NCBI GenBank assembly: GCA_030826265.1
Contig: JAPJOH010000019.1
Span: 1 to 46,877, forward strand
DNA: 46,877 bases
Origin: Collinsella aerofaciens
Lineage (GTDB): Bacteria; Actinomycetota; Coriobacteriia; Coriobacteriales; Coriobacteriaceae
Direction: 5' to 3'
Shown: one piece after another, positions 25,226 to 33,936 of the stretch
Layout of the letters: each line of letters begins with the position of its first letter
Position numbering within the stretch: position 1 is the stretch's first letter
Position numbers and translations under genes: made by a program
Notes under the pieces: model-generated
What the model was told of the DNA's origin: nothing
What the model saw: the letters and a program-made list of their open reading frames with translations, nothing else
Database searches by the model: none

Positions 25226-28116
25226 CGGCGCCGTTCGTGGCGTGCGCGCCACAGTTGCAGATAGTGCCCGATTTGTGCCGATTCGATGCGCTGATAGGAG
25301 CTCGTGGGCAGCGACGTTAAGAACTTCTTACCGTAGCCCTTCGTCACCAGGCGCGGGTCGGCCAGAATCAGTACGCCGCAATCGGTCGACGAGCGGATAA
25401 GGCGGCCGGCTGCCTGCTTGACCTCGAGCACCGCCTCGGGCAGTGAATAGCGCGCCCAAGCGCGGTCTTCGCGCAGGTTGCGCTCGCACGAGAGCGGGTC
25501 CGTGGGGCTCGAGAACGGCAGTTTGGGAATGATGACGCAGCGCAGCGTCTCGCCGCTGGCGTCGAATCCCTCCCAGAAGGCCTTAAGCGCAAAAAGCGAC
25601 GAAGTCGGCTCGTTGATAAACCGGTCGCGCAGGCGACGAGGAGATGAGTTGCGCTGCTGGCAGTTGAGCTCCAGACCCGCACGGGCCATCTTGGGCTCAA
25701 CGCGGGCGTACAGGTCTTCCATGTCGCGCCGATTGGTAAACAGTGTGAGCACCGATCCGCCCATGGCAAGATGGGCGTCGACCAGCACGCGCTCGAGCGC
25801 CGTAAGATAGCTCTCACGATCGCGCGGATCGGGGATATCGCCCGCAACGACTACAGCCATGTTCGAATCGAAGTCGTAGCTCGAGTCCAAGTGCAACGAT
25901 GAGGATGTTGAAGCACCGATGCGATCGAGGCCGACCGCGTGGTTAAAGTGTTCAAAGCTTTTGGACACCGTCATGGTCGCCGAGGCAAAGATAGCCGTGT
26001 GAACCTCGGGCAGCCACTCGGTTGCCAAGGCCTCGCCAATGTCGATGCGCTCTGCGGTCATTGACTCTCCGCCGGCACGCAACCTGCGATTGACCTGCAG
26101 CGAATACACGTAGTGTTCATCGGTGCCGTCGATGATGAGTTTGAGGTTCTCGGCCAACTCGTGCAGGCGGCGCGAGATATCGCCCAAGTCGACAACAACC
26201 TCGGGCTTGTCGGCGGCGACGGCTTGCACCAGCGCGTCGACGCACTTGTCAGCTTGTTCCAATGCATCGATGGCAGCGTAGGCCGACTGTAAGAAATCAT
26301 GCCAGTCGTCAGATTCGCGCAGCTCGGGGCCAATCCATAGATTGGCATTGTCATAACCCCCACGGGCACGGCGGCCGAGCTTGCGAACGCCATCGAACAC
26401 GTCGGCGATTGCCATGCTCGCGCGCGCAACCGTCGACGTCGCCTTGGCAGTAAGGCCCAGATAGAGCGTAGAGCCCTCGGAGGTTGCCAAATCACGGGAG
26501 ACCTGGCTTAGCGCACCGGTGCTCGAGCCACCCAGGCGCTCAAACAGAACGCGTGATTCGTCCGCCGACACCACGCGCGCCCACTGACGGCGCGCCTCGC
26601 GCTCGATAGAATGAGCCTCGTCGATTACCCAATGACGAATCGGAGGCAAAATCCTGCCCTCGGCCGCAATATTGCGGAACAGCAGGGAATGGTTGGTGAC
26701 CACCACGTCGGCATGCGCCGCACGACGGCGAGCGCCGTGGACCAAGCATTTTTCAGGGAAAAACGGGCAGAGGCGACGAGCACACTCGCGCGAGGCCGTC
26801 GTAAAGTCGGGGCGGTTGACGCTGCGCCACCGAATGCCAAGCGAGTCGAGGTCGCCATCGGCTGATTGGCAGACGTACGCCATAATGACCGCGACCGCCG
26901 TGAGCGTGTCCGCCGGATCGCGCTTGGTGGTAATCTCGACCTGGCCGCGGCTCATGCGCTCAAGCTTGCGCAGACACGGATAGTGGTCATACCCCTTGAG
27001 AGCACAAAATGACAGACCACCGTCCAGTTGCTCGGCAAGTTTTGGCAGCTCATGGTACATGAGCTGGTCGGCAAGATTGTTCGATTTGGTCGCAATACCA
27101 ACCGTGATGTTGTTACGGCGTGCCGCCTCGGCAAAAGGCACCAGATAGGCCATCGATTTGCCGACGCCCGTGCCCGCCTCAATTACACGATGAGTGCCCG
27201 TGACCAGCGCATCGCGGACCTCGAGCGCCATCGCGATCTGCTCATCACGCGGCTCGTAGGTGGGATACATGCGATTGACCAGGCCACCTGGCGCATAGTC
27301 TGCCTCAATCTCCTCACGACTCGGCATCTTGAGGACCGGCAGTTCGTCGGCGTCCACCCGATCGTCGGCGCGATCGGCCTTGAGAACGTCAGCACGAGCG
27401 GCGCTGAGAGAGAAGATAGAACCAGGGTTCTGCCCTGCCAAGAATGAGAAGATAGGACGATAGGACCAAGGCACATCCGGATGCATGTCGGCTAGGCGCG
27501 CCATGAGGCCCTGAGGCAAGTCGGTGAGCGCCACGAGCAACACGCGCCATACGCCACACAGGGCGTCGACGTCGGCATTGGCACGGTGTGATACCGAGTC
27601 ACAGCCAAACAGATCGGCCATAAAAGACAGCTTGTGCGATGCCAGGCGCGGAAGCGCGATGCGCGACAGCGCCAGCGAATCGATCCAGATATCGCTCACG
27701 TTGACGCCGCCTTTGACCGACTCGATAAACGAGCGGTCGAACGTGGCGTTATGTGCGATTACCGGGCAACCACCGACAAAATCGGCGAGAGCGGCTACGG
27801 CCTCAACGGCCGACGGGGCATCTGCCACATCGGCATTTGTAATGCTCGTGAGCTCGGTGATCTCGGCGGGAATCAGCTGCTTGGGATGCACGAAGGTATC
27901 GAAGCGGTCGACGACCTCGCGGCCCGAAAGACGGGCCGCCGAGATCTCGATCAGCTCATTGTCCTGCACCGAAAGACCTGTGGTCTCGGTATCGAGGACA
28001 ATCACATCTTCCTCGATAAGGCCGAAGGACTGCGTTTTGGCGCGTTCGGCAAGCGTGGCATAGGAGTCGATGACAAACTGCGGCGTTCCTGACGAAACCG
28101 CGTCCTCGATTAGCAT
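25222..28116 (-). CDS. DnaQ-like exonuclease fused to a DinG-family helicase
   Basis: 964 residues. The N-terminal DEDD exonuclease (about 36-200) has Exo I DTETTG (Asp42, Glu44), Exo II HNATFD, and Exo III with HRANADVDA. The C-terminal XPD/DinG-type superfamily 2 helicase has Walker A GTGVGKS, DEAH box VIDEAHSIER and a cysteine group (CALKGYDHYPC, CARRLCPFFPEKC) that could hold the Fe-S cluster of this family. The helicase end has QAAGRLIRS. This fusion is known from Gram-positive bacteria and acts on DNA or RNA ends in repair or recombination. The ATG at 28116 lies inside the ddl stop (ATGCTAA overlap), with only a weak binding site, so it is probably coupled to ddl. Confidence 0.9.
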   Translation of the reverse strand: MLIEDAVSSGTPQFVIDSYATLAERAKTQSFGLIEEDVIVLDTETTGLSVQDNELIEISAARLSGREVVDRFDTFVHPKQLIPAEITELTSITNADVADAPSAVEAVAALADFVGGCPVIAHNATFDRSFIESVKGGVNVSDIWIDSLALSRIALPRLASHKLSFMADLFGCDSVSHRANADVDALCGVWRVLLVALTDLPQGLMARLADMHPDVPWSYRPIFSFLAGQNPGSIFSLSAARADVLKADRADDRVDADELPVLKMPSREEIEADYAPGGLVNRMYPTYEPRDEQIAMALEVRDALVTGTHRVIEAGTGVGKSMAYLVPFAEAARRNNITVGIATKSNNLADQLMYHELPKLAEQLDGGLSFCALKGYDHYPCLRKLERMSRGQVEITTKRDPADTLTAVAVIMAYVCQSADGDLDSLGIRWRSVNRPDFTTASRECARRLCPFFPEKCLVHGARRRAAHADVVVTNHSLLFRNIAAEGRILPPIRHWVIDEAHSIEREARRQWARVVSADESRVLFERLGGSSTGALSQVSRDLATSEGSTLYLGLTAKATSTVARASMAIADVFDGVRKLGRRARGGYDNANLWIGPELRESDDWHDFLQSAYAAIDALEQADKCVDALVQAVAADKPEVVVDLGDISRRLHELAENLKLIIDGTDEHYVYSLQVNRRLRAGGESMTAERIDIGEALATEWLPEVHTAIFASATMTVSKSFEHFNHAVGLDRIGASTSSSLHLDSSYDFDSNMAVVVAGDIPDPRDRESYLTALERVLVDAHLAMGGSVLTLFTNRRDMEDLYARVEPKMARAGLELNCQQRNSSPRRLRDRFINEPTSSLFALKAFWEGFDASGETLRCVIIPKLPFSSPTDPLSCERNLREDRAWARYSLPEAVLEVKQAAGRLIRSSTDCGVLILADPRLVTKGYGKKFLTSLPTSSYQRIESAQIGHYLQLWRARHERRR

Positions 28117-29075
28117 GCAATGCCCGCTCGACGAAGGCCCATACGAATCAGGCTGTCACAGACCTGCGGGAACGTCATGTCGTCGGTGTGGCGAATCTCA
28201 TCCGGATACAGCGACGTATCGGTCATGCCGGGAATGGTATTGGTCTCGAGGATGACGGGGCCGTCCTCGCTCACGATAAAATCGCTGCGCGAGATGCCCA
28301 GGCAACCGAGGGCCTTGTGAGCAGCACAGGCAAGCTCCTGAGCGCGAGCGTAATTCTCGGGTGAAATCTGCGCCGGAATACGATGGATGTCCGTAGGGTC
28401 GACATACTTCACGTCCAAATCGTAGAACTCGCAGTCCTCAGGCTTGCGAATCTCGACAATCGGCAGGGCGCGCACGTCGTCCTCGCCGTACACGCCGACG
28501 GTGATCTCGGTACCCTCGATGCACTTCTCGACCAGCACTTTGTCGCCGTACTCAAACGCCTTGGCAATTGCCGCGGGCAGCTCGGAGGGCTCATGGACCA
28601 GGGAAATGCCATAGCTGGAACCGTTGACGGCCGGCTTCACAAAGCTGCGCTCGCCACAAACCTCGACGATATGATCGATATCGACTTCATCGCCCACCTC
28701 GAGCGCAAGGCCGGGGGCAATGGGAATGCCCGCCTTGGCGTACAGGAGCTTAGAGACCTCTTTGTCGGCACCGCAGGCGCTAGCAAGCACGCCCGAGGCC
28801 GTGTAGGGGATACCCAGGGTCTCCATGGCGCCCTGCATGGCACCATCCTCGCCGCCGGCACCGTGCATGGCGATAAACGCCACGTCAAAGCCGCCGGTCG
28901 CCATGGTTACCATAAAGTCATCAGCGGCCGTATCAAGCAGCTCCACCGAGGCGTAGCCGGCTTCCTTCAGTGCAACTACAACGTTCTTTCCCGAATTAAG
29001 CGAGATCTCGCGCTCAGCGGAATGACCGCCCGCCAAGACCGCTACGTGCATGTTCTCTAGGCTTTTACCCGGCAT
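28110..29075 (-). CDS. ddl: D-alanine--D-alanine ligase
   Basis: 321-residue ATP-grasp ligase that joins two D-alanines for the peptidoglycan stem. Signatures: VLAGGHSAEREISLNSG at the N-terminus, the glycine-rich KPAVNGSSYGISLV loop, and SRSDFIV ... ETNTIPGMTDTSLYP with the metal-binding Glu and Asn. The ATG at 29075 has AGGAGGAG 7 bases upstream. The promoter is at 29116-29145. It is divergent from rlmN and coupled to the exonuclease-helicase gene. Confidence 0.95.
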   Translation of the reverse strand: MPGKSLENMHVAVLAGGHSAEREISLNSGKNVVVALKEAGYASVELLDTAADDFMVTMATGGFDVAFIAMHGAGGEDGAMQGAMETLGIPYTASGVLASACGADKEVSKLLYAKAGIPIAPGLALEVGDEVDIDHIVEVCGERSFVKPAVNGSSYGISLVHEPSELPAAIAKAFEYGDKVLVEKCIEGTEITVGVYGEDDVRALPIVEIRKPEDCEFYDLDVKYVDPTDIHRIPAQISPENYARAQELACAAHKALGCLGISRSDFIVSEDGPVILETNTIPGMTDTSLYPDEIRHTDDMTFPQVCDSLIRMGLRRAGIAC

Positions 29076-29115
29076 GGGCAGACTCCTCCTCTATAATTTC
29101 TGCAGCTGATACCAT

Positions 29116-29145
29116 ATTGTAGCGATACCCTCTACGTTTCCCCAA
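29116..29145 (-). promoter_or_regulatory. Promoter of ddl
   Basis: Minus-strand TTGGGG (29145-29140), an 18-bp spacer and TACAAT (29121-29116). On the opposite strand TATAAT occurs at 29092-29097 and may serve rlmN, but no matching -35 box is evident. Confidence 0.5.
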
Positions 29146-29160
29146 AATCGAAAGGCTTCC

Positions 29161-30213
29161 ATGAATCCCAGGACTAAATCTCAGGACATTCGCGACTTGA
29201 GCCAAAACGATATTCGCGAGCTTGTGGCCGAACTTGGCCAGCCCGCCTTCCGCGCGAAGCAGCTCATCGAATGGGTCTTTGAGAAGAACGTTTGTTCGTT
29301 CGACGACATGACCAACCTTCCCAAGGCTTTCCGCGAGCAGCTTAAAGAGGCTTTTGCCTTTGACACGCCGACTGAACTCACCAAGCAGGTTTCCAAAGAT
29401 GGCTCTCGCAAGTATCTGCTCGAGTACCACGACGGCGTTTCCGTCGAGACTGTCGGCATGCCCCGTCGTAACAAGCTTTCCGTCTGCGTTTCCACCCAAG
29501 CTGGCTGTGGCATGGGCTGCGCCTTTTGCGCTACCGGTCTCAACGGCCTCAAGCGCTCTCTGACCGCTCAAGAGATCGTCGACCAGGTACTTCATGTATC
29601 CAACGACTTTGGCGAGCGCGCCACGAGCGTAGTCTTCATGGGCCAGGGCGAGCCGTTTGCCAACTACGACGAGGTTCTCAAGGCGCTGCGAATCCTCAAC
29701 GACCCCGATGGCATCGGTATCGGCGCTCGTCACCTCACCGTCTCTACCAGCGGCGTTATTCCCGGTATTCGCAAATTTGCCGACATCCCCGAGCAGTTCA
29801 CGCTTGCCGTTTCCCTGCATTCCGCCATCCAGTCGACGCGCAATAAGCTCATGCCCGGTGTTAAGAAGTACACGCTGCTTCGCCTTCACGAAGCGCTTCA
29901 GCTCTACACCGAGAAGACCGGCCGCCGCCCGACCTATGAGTATGCCATGATCGAAGGCGTCAACGATACGAATCCCGAAATGCAGGCGCTCTGCGACTTC
30001 TGCGAGGGAACGCTGTGCCACGTTAACCTCATTCAGCTTAACGACATCGAGGGTAGCCCGCTCAAGCCGTCGCCGATTCATAAGGTTGAGGATCTTCAGC
30101 GTCGCCTTGAGTCCCGTGGCATCGAGACAACGATTCGTAACTCCCGTGGTAACGATATTGACGCCGCTTGCGGACAGCTGAAGCAGCGCTTCAAAGTTCA
30201 GAAGAACGCATAG
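29161..30213 (+). CDS. rlmN: 23S rRNA (adenine-2503-C2)-methyltransferase
   Basis: 350-residue radical SAM enzyme that methylates A2503 of 23S rRNA and A37 of some tRNAs. The 4Fe-4S motif is CGMGCAFC (CX3CX2C). The GxGEP-like segment is VFMGQGEPFANY. The C-terminal reactive Cys is in DIDAACGQL. Length and order match the family. ATG with GAAAGG upstream. Terminator at 30254-30290. Confidence 0.95.
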   Translation: MNPRTKSQDIRDLSQNDIRELVAELGQPAFRAKQLIEWVFEKNVCSFDDMTNLPKAFREQLKEAFAFDTPTELTKQVSKDGSRKYLLEYHDGVSVETVGMPRRNKLSVCVSTQAGCGMGCAFCATGLNGLKRSLTAQEIVDQVLHVSNDFGERATSVVFMGQGEPFANYDEVLKALRILNDPDGIGIGARHLTVSTSGVIPGIRKFADIPEQFTLAVSLHSAIQSTRNKLMPGVKKYTLLRLHEALQLYTEKTGRRPTYEYAMIEGVNDTNPEMQALCDFCEGTLCHVNLIQLNDIEGSPLKPSPIHKVEDLQRRLESRGIETTIRNSRGNDIDAACGQLKQRFKVQKNA

Positions 30214-30231
30214 GGGAGTCGCATCCCAAAA

Positions 30232-30247
30232 CGTTTCATGTGAAACA
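30232..30247. promoter_or_regulatory. Imperfect parS site
   Basis: CGTTTCATGTGAAACA differs from the parS consensus TGTTTCACGTGAAACA at two positions. It lies just after rlmN, outside the main array. Confidence 0.6.
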
Positions 30248-30253
30248 TCGAAC

Positions 30254-30290
30254 GACCCCGGTTACAGAATATGCAACCGGGGTCATTTCA
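30254..30290 (+). terminator. Terminator of rlmN
   Basis: 10-bp stem GACCCCGGTT / AACCGGGGTC with an 11-nt loop, followed by ATTTCATTTATT. Confidence 0.8.
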
Positions 30291-30339
30291 TTTATTGACC
30301 TTAATTTTGAATCAGCTGCTACCTGTCCCATTTTTACGG

Positions 30340-30383
30340 CCAAAATAAGGGGTCCTTGTCTCATGAATCAGACAAGGACCCCT
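30340..30383 (-). terminator. Terminator of the rsmG-parA-parB unit
   Basis: 14-bp perfect stem AGGGGTCCTTGTCT / AGACAAGGACCCCT with an 8-nt loop. TTATTTT follows on the minus strand, downstream of the small gene at 30412-30666. Confidence 0.85.
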
Positions 30384-30402
30384 CAAAATATGCTGAGTAA
30401 TT

Positions 30403-30415
30403 GTTAGGTACCTAA
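30403..30415. repeat. Palindrome GTTAGGTACCTAA, copy 1
   Basis: A 12-bp perfect palindrome (TTAGGTACCTAA) that overlaps the stop codon of the small gene after parB. The same 13-mer recurs at 33907-33919. Confidence 0.6.
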
Positions 30416-30666
30416 TAGCCTACATTTTCCCATTGGTTGCTGACCCAACCTTGATTAATCTTGGGATTCTTCGTTACCTGAGCAGTACGCATGGCAACAT
30501 CTTCTGTCATAACATCCATTTTCTTTTTGGAAGTATCGACGATATCTTGCGCGCTACGAAGCAAACGACCTCGAAGTTCATCGTCTGTCGCGATCCTATA
30601 GCCAGCAAAGGCACCAGCCGCGACAGTCGTCACCAATGCAATCACTGTTAAAATCTTATTCCTCAT
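30412..30666 (-). CDS. Small membrane-anchored protein downstream of parB
   Basis: 84 residues. N-terminal hydrophobic segment (about 4-24: KILTVIALVTTVAAGAFAGYRIA), then a charged, probably helical part (DDELRGRLLRSAQDIVDTSKKK) and a Trp-containing end (QGWVSNQWENVGY). Somewhat like short YtxH-type proteins, but not recognisable. ATG at 30666 with AAGGAGG 5 bases upstream, both inside the parB 3' end (11-base overlap), so it is coupled to parB. Confidence 0.75.
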   Translation of the reverse strand: MRNKILTVIALVTTVAAGAFAGYRIATDDELRGRLLRSAQDIVDTSKKKMDVMTEDVAMRTAQVTKNPKINQGWVSNQWENVGY

Positions 30667-31561
30667 CTTGGCCTCCTTGATCAAACTGAATCATTTCGCC
30701 AAGAATACGAGAGAGCTCTTCCTCGTCTTTAAACTCAATCTCAATCTTATTCTTTCCACGCGAGCTCTTCACACGCACGTTGGTATTAAAAACCTGACGA
30801 AGCACGCGGGCAGCCTTTTTAAAAGACTGAGGCGTTGCAGGCCTCGGCGTCTTAGGTGTCTCTCCGGCAGAAAACAACGGAGCAAGATTTTCTGTCGCTC
30901 TTACGGAAAGGCCCTCTGTAACAACTTTCTCTGCAAGTCGAATACGCGCGTCCTCATAGGGAACTGCAAGAATCGCACGTGCATGACCAGCAGTAAGTTT
31001 GCCCTCAAAAATCATCTGCTGAACTACTTCGGGGAGATCGAGAAGACGCAGCGAGTTTGTAATTGCAGAGCGTGACTTGCTTACTGCCTTCGACAATGCC
31101 TCCTGGGTCATCCCGCTGGCATCAATGAGTTGGCGATAGCCCTTAGCCTCTTCGACGGGATTCAGATCAGAACGCTGAAGGTTTTCGATAAGAGCAAGAG
31201 CCAGCATCTCTTCATCATTTACCTCTTTAATGATGACTGGCAATTCTTCAAGGCCAGCAAGCTTTGACGCCTGGTAACGACGCTCACCAGCGATGATCTC
31301 ATAGCCGTTTCCATGCTTGCGAACCAAAAGCGGCTGCAAAACGCCATGTTCTTGGATTGACTCGCTCAACTCGCGAAGTTCAGTTTCGTTAAAGTGAATT
31401 CGCGGCTGATTAGGGTTGGGAACGATATCCTCAATAGGTAGTTTTGTTTCAGATGCGGCATTTGAAGCCGATGCAGCCGAACCGCCGGTCTCATACTCGG
31501 CCTCTGAGACCAAAGCATTGAGTCCGCGTCCCAATCCGCCACGTTTCTTTACACTAGGCAC
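30656..31561 (-). CDS. parB: Chromosome partitioning protein ParB
   Basis: 301-residue ParB/Spo0J family CTP-dependent DNA clamp that loads at parS and spreads. N-terminal RGLGRGLNALV-type motif, CTPase region (IVPNPNQPR, LRELSESIQEHGVLQPLLVR, IIAGERRYQASKLAG), ENLQRSDLNPVEEA, helix-turn-helix (MTQEALSKAVSKSRSAITNSLRLL), linker, and a C-terminal dimer domain (RVKSSRGKNKIEIEFKDEEEL). The GTG start at 31561 overlaps the parA stop by 8 bases. Works with ParA and the parS sites at 32394-32487. Confidence 0.96.
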   Translation of the reverse strand: MPSVKKRGGLGRGLNALVSEAEYETGGSAASASNAASETKLPIEDIVPNPNQPRIHFNETELRELSESIQEHGVLQPLLVRKHGNGYEIIAGERRYQASKLAGLEELPVIIKEVNDEEMLALALIENLQRSDLNPVEEAKGYRQLIDASGMTQEALSKAVSKSRSAITNSLRLLDLPEVVQQMIFEGKLTAGHARAILAVPYEDARIRLAEKVVTEGLSVRATENLAPLFSAGETPKTPRPATPQSFKKAARVLRQVFNTNVRVKSSRGKNKIEIEFKDEEELSRILGEMIQFDQGGQDEE

Positions 31562-32354
31562 GCTTGATCACCTCTTTTGCAAGGTTCATATATGCTTTTG
31601 CACCCTTATTTTGAGGTGCATAGGTAATTACCGGTTCTCCAAAAGACGGAGCTTCGGAGATTTTAACCGTACGGGGGATTAGCGTCTTAAACGCCTTATC
31701 ACCAAAGTACGATTGAACCTCCTCAACAACCTGATTCGATAGTGAAGTACGCGAGTCATACATGGTCATAAGCACACCATAGGTGTCTAAGCCCTTGTTC
31801 AGCCGTGATTTGACCATCTTCATTGACTCAAGCAGCTTCGTAACGCCCTCGAGTGCGTAATATTCGCACTGGATCGGAATCAAAACGCTGTCTGCTGCAG
31901 TCAAAGCGTTGATAGTAAGCAGGCCGAGCGAAGGAGGACAGTCAATGAAAATAAAGTCAAACTCATCCTGAATCGGCTCAAGCAAATCTTTGAGGCGGGT
32001 TTCACGAGCAATTGCGCTTACGAGCTCAATTTCCGCACCTGCAAGTTGAATTGTAGCCGGAATAACGAATACCTTTTTACAATTTGTATCAAGAACAAGC
32101 GATTCTGCCGGCACATCATTCAACAATGCATCATAGATGCAGTGATCAAGGTCTTCTTTTTCAATTCCGAATCCACTGGTGCTGTTTCCCTGCGGATCAA
32201 AATCGACAATCAGTGTCTTACGACCCTGCTCACCCAGTGCTGCTGCAAGGTTTACAGCAGTCGTTGACTTACCGACGCCGCCTTTTTGATTGATGATTGC
32301 AATGATACGCGTGTCTTTTGCGCTCTTAGAACGCTTAACGTCGCGAAATCCCAC
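31554..32354 (-). CDS. parA: Chromosome partitioning ATPase ParA
   Basis: 266-residue ParA/Soj/MinD-type ATPase that moves ParB-parS complexes and, in related bacteria, also affects DnaA activity. Deviant Walker A KGGVGKST (about 24-31), DFDPQGNSTSG, and Walker B-like FIFIDCPPSLG. The GTG start has AGGAGG 5 bases upstream. It follows rsmG, with the three parS sites between them. Confidence 0.96.
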   Translation of the reverse strand: MGFRDVKRSKSAKDTRIIAIINQKGGVGKSTTAVNLAAALGEQGRKTLIVDFDPQGNSTSGFGIEKEDLDHCIYDALLNDVPAESLVLDTNCKKVFVIPATIQLAGAEIELVSAIARETRLKDLLEPIQDEFDFIFIDCPPSLGLLTINALTAADSVLIPIQCEYYALEGVTKLLESMKMVKSRLNKGLDTYGVLMTMYDSRTSLSNQVVEEVQSYFGDKAFKTLIPRTVKISEAPSFGEPVITYAPQNKGAKAYMNLAKEVIKRA

Positions 32355-32393
32355 GGTCCCTCCTGGTGTGTATTAAAGCTGTCAAACGGAGGA

Positions 32394-32409
32394 TGTTTCA
32401 CGTGAAACA
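32394..32409. promoter_or_regulatory. parS site 1
   Basis: TGTTTCACGTGAAACA, a perfect match to the bacterial parS consensus. Confidence 0.95.
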
Positions 32410-32432
32410 TTCCGAATCGATATCAACCGCCA

Positions 32433-32448
32433 TGTTTCACGTGAAACA
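32433..32448. promoter_or_regulatory. parS site 2
   Basis: Perfect parS, beginning exactly 39 bp after the start of site 1. Confidence 0.95.
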
Positions 32449-32471
32449 CTGCAAGTTGTTAGTATCCATTA

Positions 32472-32487
32472 TGTTTCACGTGAAACA
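32472..32487. promoter_or_regulatory. parS site 3
   Basis: Perfect parS, beginning exactly 39 bp after the start of site 2 and ending one base before the rsmG stop codon. Confidence 0.95.
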
Positions 32488-32488
32488 T

Positions 32489-33226
32489 CTAGGCAAGCGG
32501 ATTCTTCTTTGCCACGCCATTTGCACGAGGCAATGAAACGGATGCTGGATGACTCTTCTTAAGAACAATGAACACCCTGTGACCCAAGCCTTCAGGCAAA
32601 TCAATTGCGTCATTCAGAAGCAAAGTGAAGCCGCAAATCTTAGCTGCTGACATGCCGGAAGCAAGCTCCTCATCCGAAGGATTGCCCTTGGTTATAACAA
32701 ATAGCCCTCCATCCTTCAGATAAGGAGCCGCATACTCAACAAGAATCAGTAGAGGGGCCAGTGCGCGGGCAGTTACAACAGAGAACTGCTTCTTATGGCT
32801 TCGAGCATATTCTTCAAGACGATCATGAACCGCATGAGCATGTTTCAATCCAAGAGCGTGGACAAAGGAATTAACCGCATCGACCTTCTTGCCAACAGAG
32901 TCAATATAAGTAGTTTTACGATGCGTGGTTATGGTTAATGGAATACCAGGGAAGCCCGCACCTGTTCCCATATCGAGCAAAGCTCCCTCAGGAGCCTTGT
33001 TGATATAGGGGAGCAAAACAAGTGAGTCGAGGATATGAAGTACTGCAGCATCTTCTACGTTAAGAATACGGGTGAGATTGGTTGTCTTATTTGTTTCTAG
33101 AACCAAATCCAAATGCTGAATACATTTCCTCAGCTCAACATCAGTTACGCTCAAGGAATACTCTTTGCAATAGGAAGTTAGACGACTCAACATCTCGTCA
33201 GCCTGCTGATCAGTAAGTACTAACAA
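32489..33226 (-). CDS. rsmG: 16S rRNA (guanine-527-N7)-methyltransferase
   Basis: SAM-dependent methyltransferase (formerly GidB) that modifies G527 of 16S rRNA. SAM motif LLDMGTGAGFPGIPL; later SVVTARALAPLLILVEYAAPYLKDGG and a VITKG strand. The frame opens at 33274, but AAAGGAG is followed 6 bases later by TTG at 33226. This gives about 245 residues and is the better start; the earlier frame would include the binding site as codons. The gene starts a unit with parA and parB. Confidence 0.92.
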   Translation of the reverse strand: MLVLTDQQADEMLSRLTSYCKEYSLSVTDVELRKCIQHLDLVLETNKTTNLTRILNVEDAAVLHILDSLVLLPYINKAPEGALLDMGTGAGFPGIPLTITTHRKTTYIDSVGKKVDAVNSFVHALGLKHAHAVHDRLEEYARSHKKQFSVVTARALAPLLILVEYAAPYLKDGGLFVITKGNPSDEELASGMSAAKICGFTLLLNDAIDLPEGLGHRVFIVLKKSHPASVSLPRANGVAKKNPLA

Positions 33227-33272
33227 CGAAAGCTCCTTTCTGACAAAAATCAGTGTATCGAGAACTTTTGAC

Positions 33273-33304
33273 AAAAAAAGGGGGCGTGGAAACCACGTCC
33301 CCTT
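33273..33304 (-). terminator. Terminator of the rpmH-to-jag unit
   Basis: Stem GGGGACGTGG / CCACGCCCCC with a TTT loop (one A-C mismatch) and seven T on the minus strand, 19 bases after the jag stop. Confidence 0.88.
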
Positions 33305-33322
33305 AGCATAAGCTCGAGAAGA

Positions 33323-33892
33323 TTATCGAGCAACAATCACCACATGGCGATCAGGGTCAGAACCCTCAGAATGAGTATCGACGGCATCATTGCCACGAAG
33401 TGCAATGTGAACCAGTCGACGCTCGTAGGCATTCATGGGCGGAAGCGAAACACTCTTATGAGAGCGGGTGGCACGCTCGGCAGCAGACTGAGCCATGGAA
33501 GCAACCTTGTCCTGACGGCGACTCTTGTATCCCTCTACGTCCACTACAACCGGATACCTAAAGCCAAGTTTGCGGCTCACCAGCAAAGAGAACATAACCT
33601 GAAGGGCATCAAGGGTGCGACCATGACGGCCAATGAGAACAGCAAGGTCGGGAGCCGTTACATCCAAAATCAGCTCACCCTCGTCGCCCTCATACTCATC
33701 GATAGGAGAGTTGGCGGCGTCGAAGTGCGAAAGGATGGAACGCAGGATGGAAATCGCAACATCGGCAATGGTGTCGAGCTCCTCATCGGTCAGCTCTTCA
33801 CCAGCCTTGTAGCGCTGTGCAATCTCGGGATAATCGCCCGCAACCTGCGGGGCAACCTCCTCAAGCATATCCTCGATGATCTCTTCAGACAT
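33323..33892 (-). CDS. jag: KH/R3H RNA-binding protein Jag (KhpB)
   Basis: 189 residues. KH domain (ILDVTAPDLAVLIGRHGRTLDALQVMFSLLV, with GRHG as the GxxG loop) and a C-terminal R3H domain (SVSLPPMNAYERRLVHIAL). In other Gram-positives it binds RNA with KhpA and affects cell elongation. The start is ATG at 33892 with TTTGGAG 6 bases upstream; the in-frame TTG at 33904 overlaps that site. Usual position after yidC. Confidence 0.93.
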   Translation of the reverse strand: MSEEIIEDMLEEVAPQVAGDYPEIAQRYKAGEELTDEELDTIADVAISILRSILSHFDAANSPIDEYEGDEGELILDVTAPDLAVLIGRHGRTLDALQVMFSLLVSRKLGFRYPVVVDVEGYKSRRQDKVASMAQSAAERATRSHKSVSLPPMNAYERRLVHIALRGNDAVDTHSEGSDPDRHVVIVAR

Positions 33893-33906
33893 AACGTACT
33901 CCAAAG

Positions 33907-33919
33907 GTTAGGTACCTAA
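33907..33919. repeat. Palindrome GTTAGGTACCTAA, copy 2
   Basis: Identical to the 13-mer at 30403-30415, here between yidC and jag, just upstream of the jag binding site. Confidence 0.6.
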
Positions 33920-33936
33920 ATAAGATTGATATCCCA

